A DNA stretch of 38,103 nucleotides. It comes from Flavobacteriales bacterium. GTDB taxonomy: Bacteria; Bacteroidota; Bacteroidia; Flavobacteriales; CAJXXR01. The position numbers and the translations under genes were made by a program. The stretch's first letter is position 1; the number at the start of each line of letters is the position of its first letter. Positions 1 to 9,544 of this stretch are shown here, one piece after another. The stretch is from positions 1 through 38,103 of the forward strand of contig JAOAQX010000010.1 in assembly GCA_025210805.1 (NCBI GenBank), in the 5' to 3' direction. Below the pieces are notes generated by a model that searched no databases, was not told the origin of the DNA, and saw only the letters and a program-made list of their open reading frames with translations.

Positions 1-2421
1 GACAACTGTCAGCTACAAGGAGTAACAATCAGCCAAACAGTATTTGGATGTGCAGACCTTGGAACATCTGAAGTATTTGTTACTTCAACAGATATCTACG
101 GAAACGCAGATGTTGATACAGTAACAGTAGATGTTAAGGATATCAATGCTCCTGATGTAATTACTGTAGATACTTTCCATATTACTTTAGGTACAAACGG
201 ATTGTTTACAATTACTCCTGAAGCTCTTGTAACTTCAGCGACTGATAACTGTACAGATGTAGATTCTATCAACTTCTTCTTCAATACTACACAACCAGGA
301 TTGTTTACTGGAACTGCAGATTGTGGAATGGTAGGAACGGTTCAACAAGCGAGAATTAATTATAGAGACCTTTCTAATAATCAAGCTCAATCAGGAACAG
401 TTTATATTGTTGTAAAAGATATTACAGCACCAGTTGTTAATGCTACAAATTCTCAAGTAACTAAAACTTTAGATGCCTCTGGAAATGCAACAATTTCACT
501 TGCAGACTTCTCTTATACAATAGATGAAGCTTGTGGACCACTTTTAGAGTCTCTAAGTAAAATGAGCTTTACTTGTGCAGATCTTGGACCAAACAATGTT
601 ACTTACACTGTTGAGGATGCTAATGGAAATGCAACAACACATAACTTTACAGTGAATATTGTTGATAATATTGCGCCAACGGTGAACCTTGTATCTCCAA
701 CACTTCAAGTAACTCTTGATGCATCTGGAAATGCAGCAATTACTGTTGCCGATGTAGAAAATGGTTCAACGGATAACACAAACTGTGGTACATTGACTAA
801 GTCAATCGATATTTCAAACTTCGATTGTGCTGATGTTGGTACTCCAGTAACGGTAACTGTAACGGTAGAAGATCCTTCAGGAAATGCTAGTACAGGTACT
901 GTAGTTGTAACTGTTGTTGATAATATGAATCCAATTGCAGGTGTCGTACCTTCTATAACATTGAACCTTGATGCTAACGGAAATGCAACACTTTCACCAG
1001 CAATGGTAGAAAATGGATCAATCGATAATTGTTCTATTACTTCATCTACATTAACTAAGACTACGTTCTCTTGTGTAGATGCTGTAAATTCTCCAATAAC
1101 AGTTGGATACTTCGTAACGGATGCTTCAGGTAACAATAGTACTACTAAAGCAATCACGGTTACAGTTAAAGATGTAACTGCTCCAGTTCTTGTTACTAAG
1201 AATAAAGTAGTTTACTTACCATCTTTCAATAATCCTTCAGTTACTGTACAAGTAAATGATCTTGTAGATTCAAAATCAGATGCTTGTGGAATTAGTTCTA
1301 CAAAAATTGCTGACAACAACAGTGCATCTATGTCATTTGACTGTGCAGGAGTTGGAACTCACGTTCTTACTGTTGAAGTAAAAGATGCTTCAGGAAATAT
1401 GACTCAAGAAACTGCCGTTGTTGAAGTAATGGATACTGTAAAACCAATAATCGTTGGATTAGCTACAACACCTATCATTACTTATGACTGTGTTGCTGAT
1501 ACAGGATTTGTTTATCCAGTTCCTACATTTGCAGACGTAAAAGAAAACTGTGCAATAGATCGTATCGATCAAATTGCAGGTCTTCCTTCAGGAGCTCAAT
1601 TCCCAATAGGAACAACAGTATGTACTTATGTTGCAGTTGATGTAAATGGAAACAAATCAGCACCATATTCTAGAACAATTACAGTTCTTGAAACAACAGA
1701 AATGCCTGACTTAACAGGTGTGCAAACAACTTTCTGTGAAGGTGATGCTGATATGGATCTTTCATCTAATGTTACAGGTGCAATTACCTTTACAGGTAAT
1801 GGTGTAAACAATAATGTATTCTCTCCTGCAAATGCTGGAACATACTCATTGAATTACACTTGGATTGCATCTACAGGATGTCCAGTAGAAGGAACTATAA
1901 CAATTACTGTTAATGCAAAACCAGTTGCACCAGTAATTACACAAATTGCTTCAAACAAACTTGAAATTGCAGATAATGGATTCTCAAGTGTGAAGTGGTA
2001 CCTTGGTTCTACATTAATCCAATCAGGAACTTCAACACTTCTTTATATTGACCAATCAGGAAACTATAAAGTAATGGTTGAAAATAATAATGGATGTGCG
2101 AATGGTTCAGCTACGTTCACTGTTGGTGGAAATGCTTCAGATTTCGAAGCAAACAACAACAAAGTAGTAGAAATGGATGTACAAGTATATCCAAACCCAT
2201 CTGCCACTGGATTAATTACTCTTGATTACGGATTATCAATTGGAGCGACTTCAATTGAAGTATATGACGCAAGAGGTATTAAAGTGAAAGCATTTGACTT
2301 TAACAGCTACGATGAAAATAGTATCGAACTAGATCTATCAGAACTAAGTTCAGCTATGTACCACCTAGTAATCACTAGAGGTAAAGAAGTTGTTAGAAAG
2401 AAAATTGTTATTAACCGATAG
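1..2421 (+). CDS. Ig/HYR-like repeat protein with T9SS type A sorting domain (5' end outside window)
   Basis: The frame is open from base 1 with no stop upstream, so the first ATG-like codon near 202 is not the start and the gene begins before the window; 806 residues are visible. It carries about six tandem Ig/HYR-like repeats of roughly 80 residues, each opening with a D..AP or D..NP motif, containing DASGNAT-like turns and a pair of cysteines (DNC / CADxG). After these come a different Cys-containing region and a final beta domain starting near VQVYPNPSATG and ending KKIVINR. That ending is the classic Por-secretion C-terminal domain that directs export through T9SS and cell-surface attachment. 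The role is therefore an extracellular or surface adhesin-like protein; no enzymatic domain is visible in this part. A 1180-aa protein of similar logic lies at the other end of the window. Confidence 0.9.
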   Translation, partial: DNCQLQGVTISQTVFGCADLGTSEVFVTSTDIYGNADVDTVTVDVKDINAPDVITVDTFHITLGTNGLFTITPEALVTSATDNCTDVDSINFFFNTTQPGLFTGTADCGMVGTVQQARINYRDLSNNQAQSGTVYIVVKDITAPVVNATNSQVTKTLDASGNATISLADFSYTIDEACGPLLESLSKMSFTCADLGPNNVTYTVEDANGNATTHNFTVNIVDNIAPTVNLVSPTLQVTLDASGNAAITVADVENGSTDNTNCGTLTKSIDISNFDCADVGTPVTVTVTVEDPSGNASTGTVVVTVVDNMNPIAGVVPSITLNLDANGNATLSPAMVENGSIDNCSITSSTLTKTTFSCVDAVNSPITVGYFVTDASGNNSTTKAITVTVKDVTAPVLVTKNKVVYLPSFNNPSVTVQVNDLVDSKSDACGISSTKIADNNSASMSFDCAGVGTHVLTVEVKDASGNMTQETAVVEVMDTVKPIIVGLATTPIITYDCVADTGFVYPVPTFADVKENCAIDRIDQIAGLPSGAQFPIGTTVCTYVAVDVNGNKSAPYSRTITVLETTEMPDLTGVQTTFCEGDADMDLSSNVTGAITFTGNGVNNNVFSPANAGTYSLNYTWIASTGCPVEGTITITVNAKPVAPVITQIASNKLEIADNGFSSVKWYLGSTLIQSGTSTLLYIDQSGNYKVMVENNNGCANGSATFTVGGNASDFEANNNKVVEMDVQVYPNPSATGLITLDYGLSIGATSIEVYDARGIKVKAFDFNSYDENSIELDLSELSSAMYHLVITRGKEVVRKKIVINR

Positions 2422-2437
2422 TTAATTAAAAATCTAA

Positions 2438-2468
2438 TCCCGATGTGATTTTAACAGTCACATCGGGA
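2438..2468 (+). terminator. Hairpin after the T9SS protein gene
   Basis: Eleven-base perfect inverted repeat (TCCCGATGTGA / TCACATCGGGA) with a 9-base loop, 16 bases after the stop codon. It lacks a following T-run, so it may be a weak terminator or an mRNA 3'-end stabiliser rather than a classical intrinsic terminator. Confidence 0.55.
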
Positions 2469-2485
2469 ATTAAGAATAGATTATT

Positions 2486-3781
2486 ATGAAAAAGACTTTA
2501 ACATTTTTGGCCTTAGCAGGTTTTGCTTTCACAACTGCTCAAGCACAGGAAGATGCAAGTGTTGTTGCACCTGCAAAACCTAGTACTTGGTCTGTAGGGG
2601 TTCACGCAGGAAATTTCTTCTTGAATCCAATGCATCTTTTTAGCATTGTTGATAGAGATGCAGATCTAAGAGGTTTTAATGGAGACAATACTTCATTTGA
2701 TATAGGTTACGGACTCTATATCGAAAAACAAATATCGCCTATCATTGGACTCCAGTTGGGGTACGATATGGGTTCATATACAGGTGCTAATAGTGATTAT
2801 ACAGATCACTTAGGGAAGCTCAAGAGACATGAGTATGCTGAAGGAGATTTTAGTACAATTAGCTTGAACGCAACAGTAAACTTTTTAAACTTTACTAAAA
2901 AACGTTCATCAAATAATTGGGGACTTTACTTTAAAGGTGGAGCGTCTTATATGTCTTTTGAAGGTACAAGATTCTTCGCTGCTGATAAATCAAACCCTAA
3001 AGCAAAGGGAAGATCATTTAGCACGGATAACGAATTAATTTTCCAAGCTGGTTTAGGACTTCGTTATAATGTGTCTGATCGTTTCAGAGTAGAGCTTGAA
3101 TCTATTTTCCATGGAGTTCCTTCAGGTTCTTTAGATTTGAGTGCTGAGAATAAAACAGATGATAAGTTTGATTCTTACCAATACACTACTTTAGGAGTTG
3201 CATATACTTTTGGAAAAGGAAAGGCAATGCATAGATCTTCGGCTTATTCAAAAGAAAACTTCTGGGACAAGTCTCTTATTTCTGAAAATTCACAACCTGA
3301 TGAAGAAAGAATCAAAGGTATCGTGGGTGAAGAGGTAAAAGACGAAATGGAAGATATCATGGCTACTAAAAAGAAAATGGCTGAACTAGAGGCTCAAATT
3401 GAGGCTCAGAGAAAAGCTATTGAAGCCTTAAAGAACAAGAAGCCAGACTCGGATAAAATTGCTGTACAGCAAGTATTCCAAGTATTCTTCGCTTCAGGTT
3501 CTAATAAATTATCTGATCAGTATCAGAAAGAACTTACGCTTCTAGCAGAGTTGATGAAAGAAAACTCATCGCTAAAAGCAACAGTGACTGGTTATACTGA
3601 TAGACACGGTTCTGAGAAGTTGAATTCTGATCTTCGTCAAAGAAGAGCAGATCAGGTAAAAAGTTTCCTTGTGAACGCAGGAATCTCTACCGACAGACTT
3701 TCAACTGCTACAAGTAAGCAAAACATCGTTGGAGACAACGTTGAGCACTTAAACAGAAAAGTGACTATTAAGTTCAATTAA
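2486..3781 (+). CDS. OmpA-family outer-membrane protein
   Basis: 431 aa. A signal peptide (KKTLTFLALAGFAFTTAQA, cleavage before QEDAS) is followed by a beta-barrel region of about 220 residues rich in alternating aromatic/hydrophobic strands, then a coiled coil around residues 290-325 (KKKMAELEAQIEAQRKAIEAL), and a C-terminal OmpA/MotB peptidoglycan-binding domain of about 110 residues. That domain has the family features VFFASGS, TGYTDRHGSEKLNSDLRQRRA and a closing LNRKVTIKFN. The protein should anchor the outer membrane to peptidoglycan. It is flanked by hairpins on both sides, so it is probably monocistronic. The ATG at 2486 fits the signal peptide directly. Confidence 0.9.
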   Translation: MKKTLTFLALAGFAFTTAQAQEDASVVAPAKPSTWSVGVHAGNFFLNPMHLFSIVDRDADLRGFNGDNTSFDIGYGLYIEKQISPIIGLQLGYDMGSYTGANSDYTDHLGKLKRHEYAEGDFSTISLNATVNFLNFTKKRSSNNWGLYFKGGASYMSFEGTRFFAADKSNPKAKGRSFSTDNELIFQAGLGLRYNVSDRFRVELESIFHGVPSGSLDLSAENKTDDKFDSYQYTTLGVAYTFGKGKAMHRSSAYSKENFWDKSLISENSQPDEERIKGIVGEEVKDEMEDIMATKKKMAELEAQIEAQRKAIEALKNKKPDSDKIAVQQVFQVFFASGSNKLSDQYQKELTLLAELMKENSSLKATVTGYTDRHGSEKLNSDLRQRRADQVKSFLVNAGISTDRLSTATSKQNIVGDNVEHLNRKVTIKFN

Positions 3782-3803
3782 TCAGCAGATTTAACATCCC
3801 TTT

Positions 3804-3838
3804 AAGTGGCTACTCATTTGAGTAGTCACTTTTTTTTT
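3804..3838 (+). terminator. Intrinsic terminator of the OmpA-family gene
   Basis: Stem AAGTGGCTACTCA / TGAGTAGTCACTT (one G-T pair) followed by eight or more T residues. It lies between the OmpA-family stop and the glyS promoter, and shows that an in-frame upstream extension of glyS to 3806 is not translated. Confidence 0.85.
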
Positions 3839-3868
3839 GCTTTTTATTTACGAACCACTCTATTCAAT

Positions 3869-3876
3869 TATCTTTG
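3869..3876 (+). promoter_or_regulatory. Bacteroidota -7 box of glyS
   Basis: TATCTTTG matches the TAnnTTTG -7 consensus of Bacteroidota sigma-ABfr promoters, five bases before the ATG at 3881. The 5' leader would be extremely short or absent. Confidence 0.6.
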
Positions 3877-3880
3877 CGGA

Positions 3881-5425
3881 ATGGCAAAAAAAGATGATAC
3901 TTTCAAAAATATAGTTGCTCATGCAAAAGAATACGGATTTGTATTCCAATCTAGTGAGCTTTATGACGGACTTTCAGCTGTGTATGACTATGGACAGCTC
4001 GGAGTAGAATTAAAAAATAATATCAAACAATATTGGTGGGATGCCATGGTAAAGCTCCACGATAATATTGTAGGGTTAGATTCGGCAATTTTCATGCATC
4101 CTACGACTTGGAAAGCCTCTGGGCACGTAGATGCTTTCAATGATCCATTAATCGATAATAAGGACTCTAAAAAACGTTACAGAGCCGATGTATTGGTAGA
4201 AGATTGGGCAGAAAAAATCCGAACAAAAATTACCAAGGAAATCACCAAAGCAAAGAAACGTTTTGGAGAAAGCTTTGATGAAACACAGTTTCGAGCTACA
4301 AATTCTAGAGTTCTTGCAAATCAAGAGAAGATAGATACTGCTTTGGCAAGAATGGCAAAGTGTATGGATGATAATGACCTCGAAGCTTTTTACCAACTAA
4401 TTATTGACCTTGAAATAAAATGTCCTGTATCTGGTAGTGGAAATTGGACAGAAGTAAGACAGTTTAACCTGATGTTTGGAACACAAATGGGTGCATTGGC
4501 AGAAGGTGATGATACAGTTTGGTTGCGTCCTGAAACGGCACAAGGAATTTTTGTAAACTATCTTAATGTTCAAAAATCGGGTAGACAAAAAATACCTTTT
4601 GGAATTGCTCAAATTGGTAAAGCTTTTAGAAACGAAATTGTCGCCCGTCAGTTTATTTTCCGACAAAGAGAATTTGAACAAATGGAAATGCAATTCTTCG
4701 TTCGCCCAGGAGAAGAAATGAAATGGTACGAGCATTGGAAAGAATTCCGTCTCAAATGGCACAAACTTCTAGATCTTGGCGAAGATAAATATCGCTTTCA
4801 CGATCATATAAAATTGGCTCATTATGCCAACGCCGCTGCGGATATCGAATTTGATTTTCCTTTCGGTTTCAAAGAGCTTGAAGGTGTCCATTCCAGAACC
4901 GATTTTGATTTAAAAGCACATGAAGAACATTCTGGTCGTAAAATAAAATATTATGATCCTGAGCTAAAAGAAAGCTATACTCCTTATGTAGTAGAAACTT
5001 CAGTAGGGCTTGATAGAATGTTTTTAGCAGTTTTATCGGCTTCTTATAAGGAAGAAGAGGTTAACGGAGCAAAAAGAACAGTTCTTTCTATTCCTGCATT
5101 CCTAGCGCCTTATAAAGTAGCCGTTCTTCCACTAACCAAGAATGAAGACATGATGGCAGTGGCAGAAACTATTTTAAAAGACATTAAATATGACTATAAC
5201 TGTCAGTATGATGTAAAAGATGCCATAGGGAAGCGATATAGAAGACAAGATGCTATAGGAACTCCTTTCTGTATTACTGTAGATAATGAAACTTTAGAAG
5301 ACCAAACCGTTACTTTGCGTTTTAGAGATTCTATGGAGCAAAAACGTGTGAATATTTCAGAACTCAAAACAATTTTGGACCAAGAACTAAAGACGGCTAA
5401 TATTCTGAAAAAATTAGAGGCTTAG
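3881..5425 (+). CDS. glyS: Glycine--tRNA ligase (dimeric, eukaryote/archaeal-like type)
   Basis: 514 aa; charges tRNA-Gly with glycine in the cytoplasm. Class II synthetase signatures are present: motif 2 FRNEIVARQFIFRQREFEQ with the downstream EMQFFV, and motif 3 VGLDRMFLAVL, followed by an anticodon-binding domain beginning near PYKVAVLPLTKNED. The segment KCPVSGSGNWTEVRQFNLMF near the middle is typical of the single-chain alpha2 enzyme found in Bacteroidota, as opposed to the alpha2beta2 GlyQ/GlyS type. The start MAKKDDTF at 3881 is chosen because an upstream in-frame GTG at 3806 would place the start inside the preceding terminator, and because the -7 box lies just before 3881. It converges with recX on a shared terminator. 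Confidence 0.95.
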   Translation: MAKKDDTFKNIVAHAKEYGFVFQSSELYDGLSAVYDYGQLGVELKNNIKQYWWDAMVKLHDNIVGLDSAIFMHPTTWKASGHVDAFNDPLIDNKDSKKRYRADVLVEDWAEKIRTKITKEITKAKKRFGESFDETQFRATNSRVLANQEKIDTALARMAKCMDDNDLEAFYQLIIDLEIKCPVSGSGNWTEVRQFNLMFGTQMGALAEGDDTVWLRPETAQGIFVNYLNVQKSGRQKIPFGIAQIGKAFRNEIVARQFIFRQREFEQMEMQFFVRPGEEMKWYEHWKEFRLKWHKLLDLGEDKYRFHDHIKLAHYANAAADIEFDFPFGFKELEGVHSRTDFDLKAHEEHSGRKIKYYDPELKESYTPYVVETSVGLDRMFLAVLSASYKEEEVNGAKRTVLSIPAFLAPYKVAVLPLTKNEDMMAVAETILKDIKYDYNCQYDVKDAIGKRYRRQDAIGTPFCITVDNETLEDQTVTLRFRDSMEQKRVNISELKTILDQELKTANILKKLEA

Positions 5426-5610
5426 TATTTTCTGTACCAAAAACAGAACTTTTAATGACTTTGTCTTAGTACTAGATTGATTGAGTTGAGAATAAGAAAG
5501 CACGAAATTGGGGGATGTTACCGCTAACATTAATCTCGATTTACAAATATTTTTTGAATGGTCTAATACAGATTGATTATTCAAAAAAAACACCATTTAC
5601 AGAACATCAA

Positions 5611-5645
5611 AAAAGGCATTTTCTCACAAGAAAATGCCTTTTTTT
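5611..5645. terminator. Bidirectional terminator between glyS and recX
   Basis: Perfect 14-bp stem AAAAGGCATTTTCT / AGAAAATGCCTTTT with a 4-base loop, A-run on one side and T-run on the other, so it can serve both converging genes. The preceding 185 bases after glyS hold no recognisable gene. Confidence 0.85.
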
Positions 5646-6102
5646 AGTCCATAAAATTTTGAATCTCTTCATACAAATATCCTTTTTGAAGTGCATAACG
5701 AATCAGCTTTTGTTTCTTGTCGTAATCATTTTTGTATTTGATTATCAGTGATTTCTTTTCTAATAAATTTGCTAAAATGGACAAATATTCTTCTTGATCA
5801 ATTTCTTGAAGAGCCATTTCTTGTAGCTTAGCCGTAATGTTTTTTTGTTTCAGTCCAATTTGAATCTTTTTTCTACCCCATTTTTTATAACGAAATGCAC
5901 CCCGAACATAAGAACGAGCAAAACGCTCTTCATTTATAAAATCATGCTCCATAAGGTGGTCCACAAGATGATCTATAGTTTCGGGCATTAAGCCAAAACC
6001 ACGTAATTTCTGCTCCACTTCCAAGAAACAACGGTCTTGATAAACACAGTATTGTTCTATTTTTTGTTTAGCCTCCGCTAGGTCGTATATTTTTTTAGCC
6101 AT
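5644..6102 (-). CDS. recX: Regulatory protein RecX
   Basis: 152 aa, the usual size of RecX. RecX binds RecA filaments and limits homologous recombination. The sequence shows the helical three-repeat fold typical of the family: CVYQDRCFLEVEQKLRGFG, LMEHDFINEERFARSYVRG followed by KWGRKKIQIGLKQKNI, and a C-terminal repeat with RYALQKGYLYEEIQNFM. The GFINEERFA-like motif is diagnostic. It starts at an ATG at 6102 directly downstream of the 192-bp palindromic repeats, which may lie in its promoter region. recA is not in the window. Confidence 0.9.
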   Translation of the reverse strand: MAKKIYDLAEAKQKIEQYCVYQDRCFLEVEQKLRGFGLMPETIDHLVDHLMEHDFINEERFARSYVRGAFRYKKWGRKKIQIGLKQKNITAKLQEMALQEIDQEEYLSILANLLEKKSLIIKYKNDYDKKQKLIRYALQKGYLYEEIQNFMD

Positions 6103-6136
6103 TTTGTCCCATTTAAGGTGTTATATGATACGAATT

Positions 6137-6567
6137 CCCCCTTGGAATAGCTTGTCCCGATTTTCGGGAGGGTGAGGGGGATGTTACATCTGGTTTGATA
6201 ATCTAATTACATTTTATTTACTCATAGGTTTTAGTTTCTTTTTCGGTAGTGATTCGTTGTGTAACATCCCCCTTCCCCCCTTCAAAAGGGGGCTTATGCT
6301 TTTGAATTGGTACTATCAAGATTTAACTCCCCCTTTGAATAGCTTGTCCCGATTTTCGGGAGGGTAAGGGGGATGTTACATCTGGTTTGATAATCGAATT
6401 ACATTTTATTTACTCATAAGTTTTAGTTTCTTTTTCGGTAGTGATTCGTTGTGTAACATCCCCCTTCCCCCCTTCAAAAGGGGGCTTATGCTTTTGAATT
6501 GGTACTATCAAGATTTAACTCCCTCTTCCCCTCCCGAAAATCGGGACAAGCTATTCAAAGGAGGCTT
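6137..6567. repeat. Two tandem 192-bp palindromic (MITE-like) repeats plus an inverted fragment
   Basis: Two nearly identical units (6137-6328 and 6329-6520) follow one another with a period of 192 bases. Each unit contains a 14-base inverted pair AGGGGGATGTTACA / TGTAACATCCCCCT (6175-6188 with 6260-6273; 6367-6380 with 6452-6465) and a small hairpin TCCCGATTTTCGGGA. Bases 6524-6567 are a third, partial copy of the unit start in the opposite orientation (CTCCCGAAAATCGGGACAAG). The whole stretch from 6103 to 6641 has no gene. It looks like a dispersed non-autonomous repeat family rather than a coding region. Confidence 0.9.
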
Positions 6568-6641
6568 ATACTTATGAATAAGACATCATAAAGGGCTTTT
6601 GCCAATGAGAAAATTAAACCAAACATTTTTCTGCTACCAAC

Positions 6642-9410
6642 CTAAAACCAATCTCCTTCAAAATCGTTTTTCTGCTTCTTTTTAGTCATGGTGTTGAATT
6701 TGTAAGTTAAGCTTAGCATAAAGTAGGGTTGAAGCACTAAATTACTAGAACTTTCGGTGTAGTTACTCCTAATTCTTCTTTGGACCGAATTATTTTGCCT
6801 GAGTAAATCATAAGCTTTAAGCGAAAGTGTTGCTTTATCTTCCAAAACATCATAAGCAATTTTTGAATTCCAAAAAAGAACCTGATTGTCATAAATATCT
6901 TCTAAAGCCGGTGTATACATAAAATCTAAAGTATTTTCCCACCGAAGTCTCTTGGTAATATCCCAATTGAGATCCAGTTCTACATTATGGACAATGACTT
7001 CATTATCTTCAAAATGCTCTAGGGCAAATTCAGATTTTCTCCTTTCCCAGTCATAACTAAGAGAAATATCCCAAAGATCTTCGTGTTCATACGTAGCTCC
7101 AATTTGAGGGTTGAGGCTGTTGATTTTATTTTCACCAAGAATTCCATTATTATAAAAAAGATCATTGTAAAATTGGAAACTAATACGAGTAAGTGCCTTG
7201 AAGCTTTTCACAGAATCTACTTCAAATGTTCTTGACAAACTAGCTGAAGTATAAGTGTTATATTTTCCATTGGCATTGGTGTATGATGAAGTTCTGATAA
7301 AATTATCGCTGATGCTTACAGAGTCGATAATAGCATCATTTCTATAGTTGAAATTCCCATAGAAATAATAAGACCATCCTTTGTTTAAAGATCTTTTGTT
7401 GAAACCAAAATACCCATTCCATCTTTTGGTAACTTCTAGGTTTGGATTCCCCACGCGGATATTACTTGGGTTTGACAGGTCTCTAAATGTTTGAAGTTGC
7501 TGGAGAGAAGGGTTTTGGTTTGAAAACCTTACACTGGCATATAAGCTTTTTTGTTTTTTCATCCTTTTCCAGATATAGGCATTAAAACTTGGAAGCTGAA
7601 AGCTTCTACTAATCGTTTGTTCACTCCTTAAAAAATCTCTGTTTTCGAGTGTTCTCCAAGAGTATCCTACAAAGAAATTTGCATATAATTTATCGTCTTG
7701 TAACTCTAGACCTGTAAAAGGTGCGTGTAAAACAGAATTGTATTCAAAATTAGAACTCAGGTCTTTATTGAAATCATTAAAAGAATTTCCAACTTTATCA
7801 AAAGTGCTTTTTTCATTTTTGAGTTGGGAATAGTTCAAACGATAACCCGTTTTCCAATAAAGTTTCTTTTTCTTCAAGGCGTGACGATAGGCTATTTCGG
7901 GTCTGAAAACGATTTTATCAGATGCTGTAGTCACCTTTTGATCTCTATTGGTTTCCGTGTTATTGAGAGGCTCAGAAAGTTTAAGTGTCTGAAAATTGTC
8001 TGAACGGGTATTCACAAATTGATCCTGATATCTCAAACGAATAGAACTTCCTTTATTCCCAATATTATGGCTGATATCTAAATCATTTTGGAAATCAAGG
8101 TTATTAAAATCACTTTCATTAACAGATTTGGACTTATTTGCTATTTCACCATCACTATTTCTGGTTTCCGATTCAGAGATATTTTTAGATTCACTTTCAG
8201 AAAGATTCAACCGAGGTTCATAACTAATATACCAAGTGGTGTCCTTTTTCCAAGCCATTTCTAGGCCGAAATTATGATTATTTATGGTTCTGTCTCCAGA
8301 GTTTTTTCCAGAATTTTTGAATTTAGATTGATCCGGTAAAGAGTACTCCCTCTGGTATTCCTTGGCGGTTTCTGTGGTGATTCCTGAATGGAAATATTTT
8401 ACGCCAATATCTGTGTTTGCATTAATTTTATCATCATAATTGAGTCCAGCATTTCTAGAAGTGGTAATTCCATTGGCACCCCCAAACTGCATTCCATCTA
8501 TAGAAAAACTACCATTGCTAGAGCGGGTCATGCTTCTTCCGCCCCCATACATTTTTCTTATTTCTCCAAACCCAAAACCGGCTGTATTGATATTGTTTTG
8601 TCCAAAAAGAACACTAATTCTTCTATCGTTATTGAAATAATTAAATAAACCGGCACCTTCATATCTTTCGTCTGTACCTATTCCCGCAGAAACTCTTCCA
8701 AAAATCCCTTTGTTTTTATCCTTTTTGATGGTCAGATTGATCGATTTTTCTTCGGTATTTCCTTTTTCACCAGTAAGCGCCTCAGCTTTGGTTTTAGAAT
8801 CGGTAATTTGAATCTTTTCTATCATTTCTTTAGTAAGATTCTTCGTGGCAATCGTGGGGTCGTTTCCAAAAAAAGACTTTCCATTTACCGTGATATTTTT
8901 TACCTCTTTACCATTTACCATGATTTTTCCGTCTTTGGTAATTTCTACTCCAGGGAGTTTTTTTAGTAAATCTTCCACAGTAGCATTTTCTTTAGCCTTA
9001 AAAGAATCTGCATTAAATTCCAAAGTATCTTTTTTGATAATCAATGGAACGGCTTTTTCTGTTAGTTCCACTTCCCCAAGCATTCCACCTTCTGACAGAG
9101 AAATAGATCCTAGTGAGGTTTTCTTATCTTTAAGTCTTAATTTTCTTTCAATAGGCTGATATCCCACAAAAGAAATATGCAAAAGCACCTCAGAAAGATA
9201 GGTTCTTGTTTCTATTTTAAAATTCCCTTCTGTGTCTGTAATAGAATAGGCAATGAGGTTACTATCCGATGGATTTTCTATATAAACGGTGGCACTTTCA
9301 AGGCCTTCATTTGTGTTTTTATCCAGAATTTTCCCTGTAATTTCAACAGATCTACTTTGCCCAAATACCCATAGTGGTATTAAGAAAATAAGAAGGATTA
9401 ATTTTCGCAT
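6642..9410 (-). CDS. TonB-dependent-receptor-like outer-membrane beta-barrel protein
   Basis: 922 aa. A signal peptide (RKLILLIFLIPLWVFGQ) is followed by a carboxypeptidase-regulatory-like beta-sandwich (about residues 23-110: VEITGKILDKNTNEGLESATVYI, SFVGYQPIERKL). Then comes a plug domain (about 115-230: NATVEDLLKKLPGVEI, KEVKNITVNGKSFFGNDPTIATKNLTKEMIEKIQI), then a roughly 690-residue barrel with many alternating strands. This is the barrel-3 receptor family common in Bacteroidota; many members lack a clear TonB box and have no known ligand. No SusD partner or substrate enzyme is adjacent, so a substrate cannot be inferred. A good promoter lies just upstream. Confidence 0.88.
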   Translation of the reverse strand: MRKLILLIFLIPLWVFGQSRSVEITGKILDKNTNEGLESATVYIENPSDSNLIAYSITDTEGNFKIETRTYLSEVLLHISFVGYQPIERKLRLKDKKTSLGSISLSEGGMLGEVELTEKAVPLIIKKDTLEFNADSFKAKENATVEDLLKKLPGVEITKDGKIMVNGKEVKNITVNGKSFFGNDPTIATKNLTKEMIEKIQITDSKTKAEALTGEKGNTEEKSINLTIKKDKNKGIFGRVSAGIGTDERYEGAGLFNYFNNDRRISVLFGQNNINTAGFGFGEIRKMYGGGRSMTRSSNGSFSIDGMQFGGANGITTSRNAGLNYDDKINANTDIGVKYFHSGITTETAKEYQREYSLPDQSKFKNSGKNSGDRTINNHNFGLEMAWKKDTTWYISYEPRLNLSESESKNISESETRNSDGEIANKSKSVNESDFNNLDFQNDLDISHNIGNKGSSIRLRYQDQFVNTRSDNFQTLKLSEPLNNTETNRDQKVTTASDKIVFRPEIAYRHALKKKKLYWKTGYRLNYSQLKNEKSTFDKVGNSFNDFNKDLSSNFEYNSVLHAPFTGLELQDDKLYANFFVGYSWRTLENRDFLRSEQTISRSFQLPSFNAYIWKRMKKQKSLYASVRFSNQNPSLQQLQTFRDLSNPSNIRVGNPNLEVTKRWNGYFGFNKRSLNKGWSYYFYGNFNYRNDAIIDSVSISDNFIRTSSYTNANGKYNTYTSASLSRTFEVDSVKSFKALTRISFQFYNDLFYNNGILGENKINSLNPQIGATYEHEDLWDISLSYDWERRKSEFALEHFEDNEVIVHNVELDLNWDITKRLRWENTLDFMYTPALEDIYDNQVLFWNSKIAYDVLEDKATLSLKAYDLLRQNNSVQRRIRSNYTESSSNLVLQPYFMLSLTYKFNTMTKKKQKNDFEGDWF

Positions 9411-9439
9411 TTTTTAAATTATAAGGTTAAGTAAGGAGT

Positions 9440-9467
9440 CAAATGTATTGACTTCAATAGAGAACAA
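9440..9467 (-). promoter_or_regulatory. Promoter of the beta-barrel receptor gene
   Basis: On the minus strand, TTG (9465-9467), a 17-base spacer and TACATTTG (9440-9447) reproduce the Bacteroidota TTG-N17-23-TAnnTTTG promoter. It lies about 30 bases upstream of the ATG at 9410. Confidence 0.65.
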
Positions 9468-9516
9468 CGAAAAATATTAGTTATAAATTGTAAAACTCAA
9501 TTGAAAAATATTAATT

Positions 9517-9524
9517 TAACTTTG
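9517..9524 (+). promoter_or_regulatory. -7 box of pth
   Basis: TAACTTTG matches TAnnTTTG, 20 bases upstream of the pth ATG; divergent from the receptor promoter. Confidence 0.55.
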
Positions 9525-9544
9525 CTCGGCAGAGAAAGAACATC

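Noticed and set aside
3806-3880. N-terminal extension of glycyl-tRNA synthetase
   Set aside because: The extension starts inside the upstream terminator and precedes the -7 box; MAKKDDTF is the family-like start.
4397-4762. 121-codon antisense frame inside glyS and similar frames within other large genes
   Set aside because: They lie in antisense or shifted frames of strongly recognised genes and show no protein-like features.
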